A stretch of 64,000 nucleotides of DNA from positions 62,001 to 126,000 of the forward strand of contig NZ_JHYA01000005.1 of assembly GCF_000621545.1 (NCBI RefSeq), given 5' to 3'. Numbering within the stretch: the stretch's first letter is position 1; the number at the start of each line of letters is the position of its first letter. The notes under the pieces are model-generated. The model made no database searches. It was not told the DNA's origin and saw only the letters and a program-made list of their open reading frames with translations. The stretch is from Anaerovibrio lipolyticus LB2005. Lineage in GTDB: Bacteria > Bacillota > Negativicutes > Selenomonadales > Selenomonadaceae. Positions 40,216 through 49,730 of the stretch are shown one piece after another. The position numbers and the translations under genes were made by a program.

Positions 40216-41073
40216 ATGAATACAGTTTATCCGTCATTTTATAAGGATTTTTCCTGTATAGCCAGTGATTGCAGCCATTCCTGCTGTAAGGGCTGGGAGA
40301 TAGATATAGACAATGCCACGGCGGAAAAATATCTGAAAATTGAAGGAAGTCTGGGGGATGAACTACGGGCTAATATATCCAGCGCAAATGGTGTGTATTC
40401 CTTTGGGCTTGCTAAAAATGGAGCTTGCCCATTTTTACAGGAGGATGGCCTTTGCAAGCTGATTTTGTCAGCAGGCGAGGAAATTCTTTGCGAGATATGC
40501 ACCAATCATCCACGTTTCTATACTGTCCTCAATGATTATGAGCTGGCGGGGGTAGGTCTTAGCTGCGAGGTTTCCTGTGGGTTGCTTTTGCAGGCTGGTT
40601 CATTGGAATTCAAAATTGAAGGTCATAGTGATAATCTGAGCTTTTCTGAGCTTTTGAAGCTATTGGGAATAAACATGAAAAAGGAACAGCAGACATTTCA
40701 TCCTGGTCTTTCCAAGGATGATGCTCTGGAGGTTCTGGAAATAATGGGAAACACTGAACCAATTGATGATAAGTGGCGGGAGGATATTGCTGCCTATATG
40801 CAATATGCCCAGGAAAATCCTGAGTTTCTCGAAAATTACGAACGAATAATGCCACACCAGGCTTTTCAGCGTATATATCAATATATAATGTACCGTCAGT
40901 TGGAAAAGATCAGTGATTACAGTCTGGATGATTTGCTGATTTATACAGATATATCCACGGAATATATTTTTATAGTAGCAGCCATTACGGGTGATTTGTC
41001 TGAAGCCATACGCCGCTGGTCAGAGCAGATAGAATACTGCCCGGAAAATGTGGCGATGCTCTTGAAAATGTAG
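40216..41073 (+). CDS. fliB: FliB-like flagellin lysine-N-methylase family protein
   Basis: A 285-residue protein with the cysteine-rich FliB pattern: CIASDCSHSCCKGWEIDID at the N-terminus, then CPFLQEDGLCKL, ILCEICTNHPRF and VGLSCEVSCG, eleven cysteines or so that probably bind an iron-sulfur or other metal cluster. FliB methylates lysines of flagellin in Salmonella. It is shorter than enteric FliB, as is usual in Firmicutes. Starts 12 bases after yqeY. No flagellin gene is in the window. Confidence 0.8.
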   Translation: MNTVYPSFYKDFSCIASDCSHSCCKGWEIDIDNATAEKYLKIEGSLGDELRANISSANGVYSFGLAKNGACPFLQEDGLCKLILSAGEEILCEICTNHPRFYTVLNDYELAGVGLSCEVSCGLLLQAGSLEFKIEGHSDNLSFSELLKLLGINMKKEQQTFHPGLSKDDALEVLEIMGNTEPIDDKWREDIAAYMQYAQENPEFLENYERIMPHQAFQRIYQYIMYRQLEKISDYSLDDLLIYTDISTEYIFIVAAITGDLSEAIRRWSEQIEYCPENVAMLLKM

Positions 41074-41104
41074 TTTCATCCGATATTAACGGGTAAAAAC
41101 AGAT

Positions 41105-41153
41105 CAGGTCAGTTCCACATAGCTTTTGCGGTTTCTGGCCTGTTTTGTGTTTG
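41105..41153 (+). terminator. Terminator behind fliB
   Basis: CAGGTCAG (41105-41112) pairs with CTGGCCTG (41135-41142, one T-G pair) and is followed by TTTTGTGTTTG. Confidence 0.65.
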
Positions 41154-41175
41154 TTAAGGAAAATATACTGAATGA

Positions 41176-41826
41176 ATGATGTTTACATGTAATATTGATT
41201 CATTTTTAGAAAATGAGCTATTGAAAATAAGGGTCCATTTCTATAAAATAATGGCGAATTTTCCCAATGATTCTTTTGAAAAAATGCTGAGGGAGCGCAA
41301 GGAATGGCTGCCACCTGTATATATTTCAGATGAAGTGATAGTTATTCCTAAAGGGAATGGCCCCTTTGATAAGCAGCTGGGGAAATCCATTAAAAAGGGC
41401 TACAGTGTATTCATATACCATGAGGCAGTGAAGGAATATTGCTGCAAATTTCATTTGGAGAATGAATATGAAAGTGTTTTAAGTATGGTGCTGGCCCATG
41501 AATTTTTCCATTCCCTGCACCGAATATGGGATGAAAAGGCTTTTTTGCAGGATGCCAGCCCCAGAATGGGATTATCTATGGAAAGAAAGCACCAGCTGAC
41601 TGAGTCTTTGGCAGATTATTTTGCGTATTCCTGGTTGGAAAGCAATGCAGATGGCGATTATGCAAATGTGGCCCAGCACCGAAAAAGCTTGTGGCAGGAA
41701 TACACCCCAGCTAACTGGCCTTACAGTGCCGCCTTGGTGTTTGTGAACAACCCCAAGAAGTTTTTTGAAATATTGGAGCTGTTGAAAGCGAACCCTTCTA
41801 CAGCGTACAGAAAACTGAGCAGTTGA
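41176..41826 (+). CDS. Putative zinc metallopeptidase (HEFFH...ESLAD), unrecognised family
   Basis: A 216-residue protein with a zincin-like signature: His108-Glu109-Phe-Phe-His112 in MVLAHEFFHSLHR, and 31 residues later Glu143 in TESLADYFAYSW, which has the look of a gluzincin third ligand. No signal peptide is seen, so a cytoplasmic peptidase is implied. The family is not recognised. The start is uncertain, with two adjacent ATGs and no strong ribosome binding site. It lies between fliB and jetC and has no obvious link to either. Confidence 0.6.
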   Translation: MMFTCNIDSFLENELLKIRVHFYKIMANFPNDSFEKMLRERKEWLPPVYISDEVIVIPKGNGPFDKQLGKSIKKGYSVFIYHEAVKEYCCKFHLENEYESVLSMVLAHEFFHSLHRIWDEKAFLQDASPRMGLSMERKHQLTESLADYFAYSWLESNADGDYANVAQHRKSLWQEYTPANWPYSAALVFVNNPKKFFEILELLKANPSTAYRKLSS

Positions 41827-41932
41827 TTGGTATAAAAAAGGATTATCATGCCATGATTGTTGAAATGATTCGGGGAATTGAAGATATACGGTGTTAATAA
41901 TTAATAATTTCAGATAAATGCAGAGGATAATT

Positions 41933-44900
41933 ATGGACTTATTTGATTTTGAGCATGACCCCAAGGATGTGAAGATGGGGTTTCGGCTGGTTCGGCTGGA
42001 AGTGTATAACTGGGGTACCTTTGATGGGAAGATTTGGGCCATGGATTTGGATGGGGAAACATCACTTTTGACAGGTGATGTGGGCTCCGGCAAATCTACT
42101 CTGGTGGATGCACTGATTACTTTGTTGGTTCCACCGAAAAAGGTTACCTACAACAAGGCGGCGGATGCCAGTGCCAGAGAGCGCAGCCTTAATTCTTATA
42201 TAAGGGGCTATTATGCCCAAAAGCGGTCCCAGGATGGCATTGGCCAGCCAGAAGCCCTTCGTGACAGAAACCAGTACAGTGTTGTACTGGCTGTTTTTGG
42301 TGACGAAAATTTGGGAGCCAGAGTGACTTTGGCTCAGGTTTTCTGGTACAAGGATGAAACGGGAAGCCCGGAGAGGTTCTTTGTGCTGGGTGAAAAGACT
42401 CTTACCATTGAAAATCACTTCAGCAATTTTGGCAGTGACATCAGAAGCCTGAGAAAGCGCCTCAGCAATGATGTCTATATCCATATTTATGATGATTACC
42501 CAAAATATGCTGAGGATTTTCGCCGTCGCTTTGGCATCAGCTCCTTGCAGGCCATGGATCTTTTCCAGCAGACTATTTCCATGAAGAAGGTGGATTCCCT
42601 CACCAGCTTCGTGCGCCAAAATATGCTGGAGCAGCCTGGTACAGAGGATGATGTACAGCGTCTTTTGGAGCATTTTCATGATTTGGACACTGCCCATAGT
42701 GCGGTGGTAAGGGCAAGAAAGCAGGAGGAAATGCTGTTGCCTCTTACTGCCCTTGGGGAAAGCTATTTTGATGCTCATAGCCGTCAGGTGGTTATTGAAC
42801 AGATGGAAGGGGCCCTGTCAGCTTGGTTTGCCAAGGAGGACAAGGAGCTTCGAGAAAAAGCTCTGTCAAGCTTGGAAAGTAATCTTGCACAGGTGAAAAA
42901 GGATCATGAAGCCATTATGGAGCAGAAGCAGGCCAATGAGGAATCCATTGAGGATGTACAGCGCCAGCTGTACCAAAATGGCGGTGATAAGGTTTCCGTT
43001 ATTGAGGAAAAGCTGGACAATGCCAGCAAGGCTCTGGAGGCCTGCTTAAAGCAGCGTCAGCAGTATGAGGAAAATGCCAAGGGATTGTCAGTTGAGGTGC
43101 CTGATTCTTTGTCAGCTTTTAATGAAAATCTTGAAAGGCTGACAGCTCTGGATAAAGAGGAAAAGCAACGGGAGCTTGATATTGCTGAGGCCCAAAGCGA
43201 CAATGACAGCGAGATTAAGGCCCTTAATAATTCCATAGCAATGGTGGAAAATGAGCTGATTTCCCTGCGCTCCCGTAAATCCAGTATTTCTGCCGATTAC
43301 ATTGAACTTCGTCAGCAGATATGTCAGGACTTGGATCTTGCAGAAAGCGAGCTGCCATTTGCGGGAGAGCTTATGCAGGTGGCGGAAGGGGAGGAACAGT
43401 GGGAAGGTGCCCTGGAGCGTCTTCTTCACGGCTTTGGCATGTCCCTTTTGGTACCAAAGTTTCATTATGGCGAAATCGTTCAGTGGATGGAGAAGCATAA
43501 GGTGAAGCAGCGGGTAGTGTACTACAGCTGTGAGGAATATGTGGACCCTGTTAATTTTGATGATTTGTCTGAGGATGCAGCCTGTGCCAAGCTGGACATT
43601 CGTCAGGATTCCCCCTTTAAGAACTGGCTTATGCGGGAGCTTTATCAGCGTTACAGCCACACTTGCTGTGAAACCTTCAAGGAATTTCAGCAGGAAAAGT
43701 TTGCCATTACCATAAAGGGCCAGATTAAGACCCAGGGCCGGCGCCACGAAAAGGATGACCGCTTTGATTTGGACGACCGTCGCCGTTATGTGTTGGGCTT
43801 TTCCAATTTGAAGAAAATTCAGGCCTTGGAATCTGAGCTGGAGGATTTGCAGGAGGCTGTAAAGGAAGCAAAGCGTACTGAAGGCCGGCTGAAGCGCCAG
43901 AATGGGGAGTGCCGCAAGAAGCAGCTCTATATCAATAACCTTCAGTTGTTTAAGGATTTCAACCTTTTGGATAAGGAAACTCTTGAAAGGGATGTGGCTG
44001 AGAAAAAGCAGCTTTTATCTGAGCTTCAGGAGGAAAATGCTGTTTATATGAAATTGGAGAAACAGCTTTCGGAGCTGAAGACGCAGCGTAAGGATATTGA
44101 TTTACAGCTACAGCGGATAGTTGTTTCCCTGAATAACATAAATTATGGTATTAAAAGCAACAAACAGGCCATTGAGTCAGATGATATCCGTTTGGAAAGC
44201 ATCAGCGAAGAAGAACAGCAGCGTATATTCCCACGGATTTCCGAAAGGGCAGCCCAGGTATTTGGGGAAAAGCATCTTTCCTTGGATAATCAGGGTGAGC
44301 TTAAGGAAATGCTGGGGGCAAATCTGCGGGCTGAACGGGAGATGTCTGTGCGCTCCAAGGAGGAAAAGGGGCAGCAGCTGGTGGTTATGATGCAGCGGTT
44401 TAAGGCCGCTTTCCCTGAATTTGGGGACGAGCTGGCAGCAGCCACTGAGGGCCTTAATGATTATCGTCAGCTTCTTACAAAGCTCCAGACAGATGCGTTG
44501 CCTCGTTTTGAGGATAAGTTCCGTCAGCTTCTTCGTGAAAATACCATTAATAGAATCGCCCTCTTTAGGGAAAAGCTGAACAATGTGTGTGATGTAATAA
44601 AGGAACGCATAGAAATGATTAATCATTCTCTGGCGGAAATCGATTACAGCGAGGGGCGTTATATTCAGATTGAATGCGACAATGTGGCAGACAATGACAT
44701 AAAGGATTTCCGTAGTCAGCTTCGCTCCTGTGTCAGCGGTTATTCAGACGGGGATGATAATGAAGCATATTCGGAAGAAAAATTCCGACAGGTGGAAAAA
44801 ATTATTGAACGCTTTAGGGGGCGGCCTGAGTGTGCTGAGGCTGATAAGAGATGGACTGCCAGAGTTACAGATGTAAGAAACTGGTTCAGCTTTGCGGCTT

Positions 44901-45307
44901 CAGAACGCTGGCGGGAAACTGGGGAAGAATATGAGCACTATACCGATTCCGGCGGTAAATCCGGCGGACAGAAGGAAAAACTGGCCTATACCATATTGGC
45001 TGCCAGCCTTGTTTATAACTTCGGCCTTGAAAGCAAGCACAAGAAGATAAACAGCTTCCGCTTTGTGGTAATTGATGAGGCTTTCTTAAAAAGTTCTGAC
45101 GAATCAGCCAGATTTGGTTTGGAGCTTTTCCAGAAAATGGATTTACAGCTGTTGGTGGTAACTCCATTGCTAAAAATCGGTACGATAGAGCCTTATGTGT
45201 CCCATGTAGGATTTGTGTACCAGGATGACCAGAAGCATAAATCATATTTGAGAAATCTGTCCATAAAACAGCTTCAGGCCCAGCGGGAAGAATACGCCAA
45301 GGGGTAA
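41933..45307 (+). CDS. jetC: Wadjet JetC-like / MukB-like SMC ATPase
   Basis: A 1124-residue SMC-like ATPase. The N-terminal head has LVRLEVYNWGTFDGK and Walker A GDVGSGKS at 48-55. Long coiled-coil arms (about 300-440 and 640-880) surround a hinge-like segment. The C-terminal head has the signature SGGQKEKL and Walker B FVVIDEAFLKSSDES. This is the SbcC/MukB-like subunit of JetABC or MksBEF complexes, which load on DNA and extrude loops. The ATG at 41933 follows GAGGA by 5 bases; an earlier ATG at 41918 has no site. It is separated from jetA and jetB by three unrelated genes. No jetD follows. Confidence 0.88.
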   Translation: MDLFDFEHDPKDVKMGFRLVRLEVYNWGTFDGKIWAMDLDGETSLLTGDVGSGKSTLVDALITLLVPPKKVTYNKAADASARERSLNSYIRGYYAQKRSQDGIGQPEALRDRNQYSVVLAVFGDENLGARVTLAQVFWYKDETGSPERFFVLGEKTLTIENHFSNFGSDIRSLRKRLSNDVYIHIYDDYPKYAEDFRRRFGISSLQAMDLFQQTISMKKVDSLTSFVRQNMLEQPGTEDDVQRLLEHFHDLDTAHSAVVRARKQEEMLLPLTALGESYFDAHSRQVVIEQMEGALSAWFAKEDKELREKALSSLESNLAQVKKDHEAIMEQKQANEESIEDVQRQLYQNGGDKVSVIEEKLDNASKALEACLKQRQQYEENAKGLSVEVPDSLSAFNENLERLTALDKEEKQRELDIAEAQSDNDSEIKALNNSIAMVENELISLRSRKSSISADYIELRQQICQDLDLAESELPFAGELMQVAEGEEQWEGALERLLHGFGMSLLVPKFHYGEIVQWMEKHKVKQRVVYYSCEEYVDPVNFDDLSEDAACAKLDIRQDSPFKNWLMRELYQRYSHTCCETFKEFQQEKFAITIKGQIKTQGRRHEKDDRFDLDDRRRYVLGFSNLKKIQALESELEDLQEAVKEAKRTEGRLKRQNGECRKKQLYINNLQLFKDFNLLDKETLERDVAEKKQLLSELQEENAVYMKLEKQLSELKTQRKDIDLQLQRIVVSLNNINYGIKSNKQAIESDDIRLESISEEEQQRIFPRISERAAQVFGEKHLSLDNQGELKEMLGANLRAEREMSVRSKEEKGQQLVVMMQRFKAAFPEFGDELAAATEGLNDYRQLLTKLQTDALPRFEDKFRQLLRENTINRIALFREKLNNVCDVIKERIEMINHSLAEIDYSEGRYIQIECDNVADNDIKDFRSQLRSCVSGYSDGDDNEAYSEEKFRQVEKIIERFRGRPECAEADKRWTARVTDVRNWFSFAASERWRETGEEYEHYTDSGGKSGGQKEKLAYTILAASLVYNFGLESKHKKINSFRFVVIDEAFLKSSDESARFGLELFQKMDLQLLVVTPLLKIGTIEPYVSHVGFVYQDDQKHKSYLRNLSIKQLQAQREEYAKG

Positions 45308-45309
45308 AT

Positions 45310-45338
45310 TTGCCTTTGGAGGCTTCAAAAGGTATAAT
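45310..45338 (+). promoter_or_regulatory. ribF promoter
   Basis: TTGCCT (45310-45315) and TATAAT (45333-45338) with a 17-bp spacer, 38 bases before the start codon. Confidence 0.75.
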
Positions 45339-45375
45339 AAGTCTGTTGAGTAATATGATTTAGGTGATTTTTTTA

Positions 45376-46299
45376 ATGCAGATTTTCAGTAAATTTAGTG
45401 ATATAAAGACCTTCCTGAAGGGGCAGAGGACAGCTATTGCTCTTGGGACTTTTGACGGGGTTCACATTGGACATCAGAGTATTATCCGTCAGGCCATGGG
45501 GCTGGCTAAGAAGCATGGACTTCTTAGTGTGGTGTTTACCTTTAGTAATCATCCCTTGTCCGTGGTGGCTCCTGAAAGGGTGCCGGTGCAGATAGGCGAT
45601 AATATCTCCAAGGCGGCATTTCTTGAGGAAATGGGCGTGGATTTATTGCTTAATGTAGCCTTTTCCGAGAAGCTATCCAAGCAGACTCCGGAAGAATTTT
45701 TGGAACGTCTGAAGGATTGCTGTAATGCCAAATTCGTGGTTACGGGGCCTAACTTTACCTTTGGGTACAAGGGTAAGGGAAATACCCGTATGCTGGGCCG
45801 AGTGGCCAGCTCCTATGGATTTAAGGCTGAGATTGGTGAGGCCATCCAGCTTAATGGCCGCATGGTAAGCTCCACCCGAATTCGGGGCCTTATTGAAGAA
45901 GGTGATTTGGAGCTAACCAATGAATACCTTGGCCGACCATTTAGCTTTGGTGGCCGTGTTATTCACGGTGATCAGCGTGGACGAACCATTGGCTTTCCTA
46001 CAGCCAATCTTGCCATTCCTGACAAGCGGGCCATGCTCCCTAATGGGGCTTATGGAGTGTATGTGCTGATGAATGGTGAAAAGCACAAGGGTATTGCCAA
46101 TGTGGGCAACAACCCGACCTTTGAGGGTTGCAATCGCCGTTTGGAGGTTCATGTGCTGGATTTTAAGGGAGATTTATACAACAAGCCTCTCACAGTGCAG
46201 TTTGTTAAAAAGCTGCGGGATGAGAAAAAATTTAGCGGCATTGAGGCCTTGGTTAAACAGCTTCGTGCAGATGAAGAAAAGGCAAGACAGATTCTTTAA
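45376..46299 (+). CDS. ribF: Bifunctional riboflavin kinase / FAD synthetase
   Basis: A 307-residue enzyme that phosphorylates riboflavin to FMN and adenylylates FMN to FAD. The nucleotidyltransferase half has TAIALGTFDGVHIGHQ (HxGH motif) and SSTRIRGLIEEGD. The riboflavin kinase half has GRVIHGDQRGRTIGFPTANL and GIANVGNNPTF. The length is typical. The ATG at 45376 lies 9 bases after TAGGTG; a GTG at 45364 has no site. Confidence 0.95.
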   Translation: MQIFSKFSDIKTFLKGQRTAIALGTFDGVHIGHQSIIRQAMGLAKKHGLLSVVFTFSNHPLSVVAPERVPVQIGDNISKAAFLEEMGVDLLLNVAFSEKLSKQTPEEFLERLKDCCNAKFVVTGPNFTFGYKGKGNTRMLGRVASSYGFKAEIGEAIQLNGRMVSSTRIRGLIEEGDLELTNEYLGRPFSFGGRVIHGDQRGRTIGFPTANLAIPDKRAMLPNGAYGVYVLMNGEKHKGIANVGNNPTFEGCNRRLEVHVLDFKGDLYNKPLTVQFVKKLRDEKKFSGIEALVKQLRADEEKARQIL

Positions 46300-46417
46300 A
46301 CCCCACGCAACCGGTTGCTAAGAGTCTGGTTGCTCTGGATTAATTCGACTAAATTCAGATGGAGTACAAAACTTCCACTGAATAAGTCTCATTGAAAAGG
46401 TAGTGCTTTTACATATA

Positions 46418-47038
46418 ATGGACAGACGTAGTTTTATAAAGAAGTCAGTGGGTCTGGTACTGGGGCTTAGCTTACTGTCCCTGCCCGAGTTGGCGTCCAA
46501 GGCTTCGGCGGCCACCAAGTGGGGAAAGACCCGTTTTCGTATAGAGGAAAATGATTTTTGGTTCGCTGAAGAACCATCCAGAAGAAGAGAAACCAACAGA
46601 ATAATTGTTCATCATACAGGAACATCCCAGGACCGTGATATGTCAGCGGAGCAAATCCATCGCTTGCACCGTGACAGCTTTGGCTGGGCTGGTATAGGAT
46701 ACCATTACGTCATCAGAAAAAATGGCACCATTGAACGGGGCCGCGGATGGAATATGATAGGTGCCCATGCCAGTGGCAATAACAGCGATTCTGTGGGAAT
46801 TTGTGTAGCCGGCAATTTCAATGTTGGCTCACCAACGGACGCCCAGATAAGATCTTTAACCAATCTTTTAACAACTCTTTGTGGTGTATATAATCTTATT
46901 CCTGATGAAATGGGAGTAATTGGGCATAGGGATGTCAATTCCACCTCGTGTCCGGGAGATATGCTTTACGCTATGCTGCCACAGGTGCGTAAGCGTGTAA
47001 TGAAGAATATGGGGCTGGATTTACCAGAGGATGAATAA
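46418..47038 (+). CDS. Tat-exported N-acetylmuramoyl-L-alanine amidase
   Basis: A 206-residue amidase_2/PGRP-type zinc amidase that cuts the bond between muramic acid and the peptide stem. A Tat signal (MDRRSFIKKSVGLVLGLSLL) starts the protein. Zinc-ligand positions are visible in IIVHHTGTS, MIGAHASGNNSDSVGICVAGN, and IGHRDVNSTSCPGD. The start at 46418 places the twin arginines at residues 3-4; the ribosome binding site is poor (AAAAGG 17 bases upstream), so a longer GTG start at 46403 is possible. Confidence 0.85.
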   Translation: MDRRSFIKKSVGLVLGLSLLSLPELASKASAATKWGKTRFRIEENDFWFAEEPSRRRETNRIIVHHTGTSQDRDMSAEQIHRLHRDSFGWAGIGYHYVIRKNGTIERGRGWNMIGAHASGNNSDSVGICVAGNFNVGSPTDAQIRSLTNLLTTLCGVYNLIPDEMGVIGHRDVNSTSCPGDMLYAMLPQVRKRVMKNMGLDLPEDE

Positions 47039-47045
47039 ATTATCC

Positions 47046-47074
47046 TTTACAAAGTAATAGGCCTATAGTATAAT
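47046..47074 (+). promoter_or_regulatory. rpsO promoter
   Basis: TTTACA (47046-47051) and TATAAT (47069-47074) with a 17-bp spacer. The start would lie near 47081, giving a 5' leader of about 100 bases. Confidence 0.8.
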
Positions 47075-47081
47075 TCTAAAA

Positions 47082-47160
47082 GTGTTCGCTAAGGACATAA
47101 TATTTATCCCTTGCTAAGACATGGACGACTCCGACCTTGCCTCAGCTTGTGGAACTTTTA
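47082..47160 (+). promoter_or_regulatory. Structured rpsO leader, possible S15 autoregulatory element
   Basis: GTTC-GCTAAGG near the start of the transcript can pair with CCTCAGC and GAAC near 47133-47156 (one mismatch in the GCT-AGG arm), closing a multibranched structure about 70 bases long, upstream of the AGGAGG ribosome binding site. Ribosomal protein S15 represses its own mRNA through diverse leader structures in several phyla, so autoregulation is plausible. Confidence 0.4.
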
Positions 47161-47181
47161 AAAATTTAGGAGGAATTTTCA

Positions 47182-47448
47182 ATGTTAACTAACGAAGCAA
47201 AGCAGGAAATCATGCAGAAGTATGCAGTTCATGAGGGTGACACTGGATCCCCAGAGGTTCAGATTGCTGTTCTCACTGCTCGTATTTCTTACCTCACTGA
47301 GCATCTCAAGGAGCACAATAAGGATCATCATTCCCGTCGCGGTCTTCTGAAGATGGTTGGTCATCGTCGTCGCCTGCTGGCATACCTGAACAAGAAGGAT
47401 ATCGAGCGTTATCGTGCAATCGTATCCAAGCTTGGTCTCCGTAAGTAA
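47182..47448 (+). CDS. rpsO: 30S ribosomal protein S15
   Basis: An 88-residue S15, standard length. The family core [19 protein letters not shown], then [28 protein letters not shown] is present throughout. S15 binds 16S rRNA helices 20-22 early in 30S assembly. AGGAGG lies 8 bases before the ATG. It precedes pnp, as in many bacteria. Confidence 0.98.
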   Translation: MLTNEAKQEIMQKYAVHEGDTGSPEVQIAVLTARISYLTEHLKEHNKDHHSRRGLLKMVGHRRRLLAYLNKKDIERYRAIVSKLGLRK

Positions 47449-47471
47449 TTTAATATTAGTTTCGGACCTGA

Positions 47472-47497
47472 GGGACTCCATTTTGGGGTCCCTTTTT
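47472..47497 (+). terminator. rpsO terminator
   Basis: GGGACTCC and GGGGTCCC form an 8-bp stem (one T-G pair) with loop ATTTT, followed by TTTTTG. Confidence 0.9.
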
Positions 47498-47543
47498 GCT
47501 TAGGGAAAAACTAAAAATTAAGTAGCTATTTTTGTCAACAATA

Positions 47544-47552
47544 TGTTATACT
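47544..47552 (+). promoter_or_regulatory. pnp extended -10 promoter
   Basis: TG at 47544-47545, one base, then TATACT (47547-47552). No -35 hexamer is at the right distance, as is common for extended -10 promoters. Confidence 0.5.
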
Positions 47553-47597
47553 ATCAAGGTTAAAAGGTATAAAGAAGATTATAGGAGGAAAAACTTA

Positions 47598-49667
47598 ATG
47601 CAGAGTTTTGAGATGCAGTTAGGCGGCCGCACATTTACTGTTGAGACCGGAAAAATGGCTAAGCAGGCAAATGGTGCTGTTTTGGTGCGCTATGGTGAGA
47701 CTGTTGTTTTGGTTACAGCTACGGCTTCTGATGAGCCAAGAGAGGGTGTTGATTTCTTCCCTCTGACTGTAGATTATGAAGAAAAGATGTACGCCGTTGG
47801 TAAGATTCCAGGCGGTTTTATAAAGAGAGAGGGTCGTCCAGGGGAGTCTGCTATTCTTTGCAGCCGTCTCATTGACCGCCCTATTCGTCCTCTGTTCCCA
47901 GAGGGTTATCGTAATGATGTTCAGATTGTAGCTACAGTTATGTCTGTAGAACATGACAACGCTCCAGAGATTGCGGCTATGATTGGTGCATCCTGTGCTC
48001 TGACAATTTCCGATATTCCTTTCCTTGGTCCAATAGCTGGTGTTCGTGTTGGTCGAATTGATGGCCAGTTCGTTATCAACCCTACCGTTGAGCAGCGTGA
48101 GGTTTCTGATCTTAATCTGACCATTGCTGGCTCCCGTGATGCGGTAATGATGGTTGAGGCTGGTGCCAATGAGCTTCCAGAGGAGGTTATTTTGGAGGCT
48201 ATCCTCTTTGGACATGAGGAGATCAAGAAGATCGTTGCTTTCCAGGATGAGATCCAGAAGGCTTGTGGCAAGGAGAAACGCGAGGTTAAGCTCTTTGCTG
48301 TTCCAGAGGAGCTGGAAAAGGCTATTCGTGAGTACGCTACTGACAAGCTGGATCAGGCTGTTCGTAATCCTGACAAGCTGGCCCGTGATGAGGATATTTC
48401 CAATGTTAAGGCTGAAGCTATGGAACATTTCCTTGAGCTTTATCCTGATGCCATCAAGGAAATTCCATATATGCTTCACAAAATCGTTAAGGAAATCGTA
48501 CGCCGTATGATTACCAAGGAGAAGATTCGTCCAGACGGTCGTGAGGTTGAGGAGGTTCGTCCTGTAAGCTGTGAAGTTGGCATTTTGCCTCGTCCACATG
48601 GTTCTGGCCTCTTTACCCGTGGTCAGACCCAGGTTCTCACTGTTACCACCTTGGGTTCTCTTGGTGATGAGCAGGTTCTTGATGGCCTCGGCGTTGAGAC
48701 TTCCAAGCACTACATTCATCAGTACAACTTCCCTGGCTATTCTGTAGGTGAGGCTCGTCCTGTTCGTGGTCCTGGACGTCGTGAAATCGGTCATGGTGCT
48801 TTGGCTGAGAGAGCTTTGGTTCCAGTTATTCCTTCTATTGAGGAATTCCCATACACCATTCGTATGGTATCAGAGATTTTGGAGTCCAACGGCTCCAGCT
48901 CCATGGGGTCCGTTTGCGGCAGCACCCTTTCTCTGATGCACGCAGGTGTTCCTATTAAGCGTCCTGTATCCGGTGTGGCTATGGGTCTGGTTAAGGATGG
49001 GGATGATTACACCATTCTCACTGATATTCAGGGTATGGAAGATGCTCTGGGCGATATGGACTTTAAGGTTGCTGGTACCACTGAGGGCGTAACTGCAATT
49101 CAGATGGATATCAAGATTAAGGGCATCTCCCGTGAGATTCTTTCCGCTGCTCTTGCACAGGCAAAGCGCGGTCGTGCCTTTATTCTCGGCAAGATGCTGG
49201 AGTGCATTGCTGAGCCTAACAAGGAGCTGAGCAAGTATGCTCCTCGCGTAACCACTATGCAGATTAAGCCAGATAAGATTCGTGAGGTTATTGGACCTGG
49301 CGGAAAGGTAATCAAGAAGATTATCGAGGACTGCGGTGTTCAGATTGATATTGATGATGACGGTACCGTTCGCATTTCTGCTACCAGCGTTGAGGCTTCT
49401 GAGGCAGCTATTGCCTGCATCAACGAAATCGTCAAGGAAGTAGAGGTAGGCGAGGTTTATAAGGGTAAGGTTACCCGTATTATGAATTTCGGTGCCTTTG
49501 TAGAGCTGTTGCCAGGCCGTGAGGGCCTGTGCCACATTTCCCAGCTTGACAAGAAGCGCGTTGAGAAGGTTGAAGATGTTGTCAACGTTGGCGATGAGCT
49601 GGAAGTTAAGGTAACTGAGATTGACCAGAAGGGCCGTGTAAACGTATCCCATAAGGTTCTCCTGTAA
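47598..49667 (+). CDS. pnp: Polyribonucleotide nucleotidyltransferase (PNPase)
   Basis: A 689-residue phosphorolytic 3'-5' exoribonuclease. Two RNase PH domains are visible ([20 protein letters not shown] first; second with [16 protein letters not shown] and [19 protein letters not shown]), with an all-alpha linker, then a KH domain ([16 protein letters not shown]) and an S1 domain ([20 protein letters not shown]). It degrades mRNA and can add tails. The ATG at 47598 follows AGGAGG. Codons are strongly biased towards a preferred set, fitting high expression. Confidence 0.98.
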   Translation: MQSFEMQLGGRTFTVETGKMAKQANGAVLVRYGETVVLVTATASDEPREGVDFFPLTVDYEEKMYAVGKIPGGFIKREGRPGESAILCSRLIDRPIRPLFPEGYRNDVQIVATVMSVEHDNAPEIAAMIGASCALTISDIPFLGPIAGVRVGRIDGQFVINPTVEQREVSDLNLTIAGSRDAVMMVEAGANELPEEVILEAILFGHEEIKKIVAFQDEIQKACGKEKREVKLFAVPEELEKAIREYATDKLDQAVRNPDKLARDEDISNVKAEAMEHFLELYPDAIKEIPYMLHKIVKEIVRRMITKEKIRPDGREVEEVRPVSCEVGILPRPHGSGLFTRGQTQVLTVTTLGSLGDEQVLDGLGVETSKHYIHQYNFPGYSVGEARPVRGPGRREIGHGALAERALVPVIPSIEEFPYTIRMVSEILESNGSSSMGSVCGSTLSLMHAGVPIKRPVSGVAMGLVKDGDDYTILTDIQGMEDALGDMDFKVAGTTEGVTAIQMDIKIKGISREILSAALAQAKRGRAFILGKMLECIAEPNKELSKYAPRVTTMQIKPDKIREVIGPGGKVIKKIIEDCGVQIDIDDDGTVRISATSVEASEAAIACINEIVKEVEVGEVYKGKVTRIMNFGAFVELLPGREGLCHISQLDKKRVEKVEDVVNVGDELEVKVTEIDQKGRVNVSHKVLL

Positions 49668-49674
49668 AATATTT

Positions 49675-49718
49675 ATGCCCGCTTTGCTTTTGGTGAGGCG
49701 GGCATTATCTTATTTTTT
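49675..49718 (+). terminator. pnp terminator
   Basis: ATGCCCGC and GCGGGCAT form an 8-bp stem with a loop of about 15 bases, followed by ATCTTATTTTTT. Confidence 0.85.
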
Positions 49719-49730
49719 GGAGTTTTAGAT

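Noticed and set aside
46307-46318. Perfect 12-bp palindrome GCAACCGGTTGC behind ribF
   Set aside because: It has no loop and no T-run, so it is not a normal terminator, and no second copy was seen. Short palindromes of this size occur by chance.
47619-48794. A 391-residue open frame on the minus strand across pnp
   Set aside because: It is the mirror of a strongly codon-biased gene. Its product is full of Leu, Asn, Thr and Arg runs, has no domain pattern, and has no ribosome binding site.
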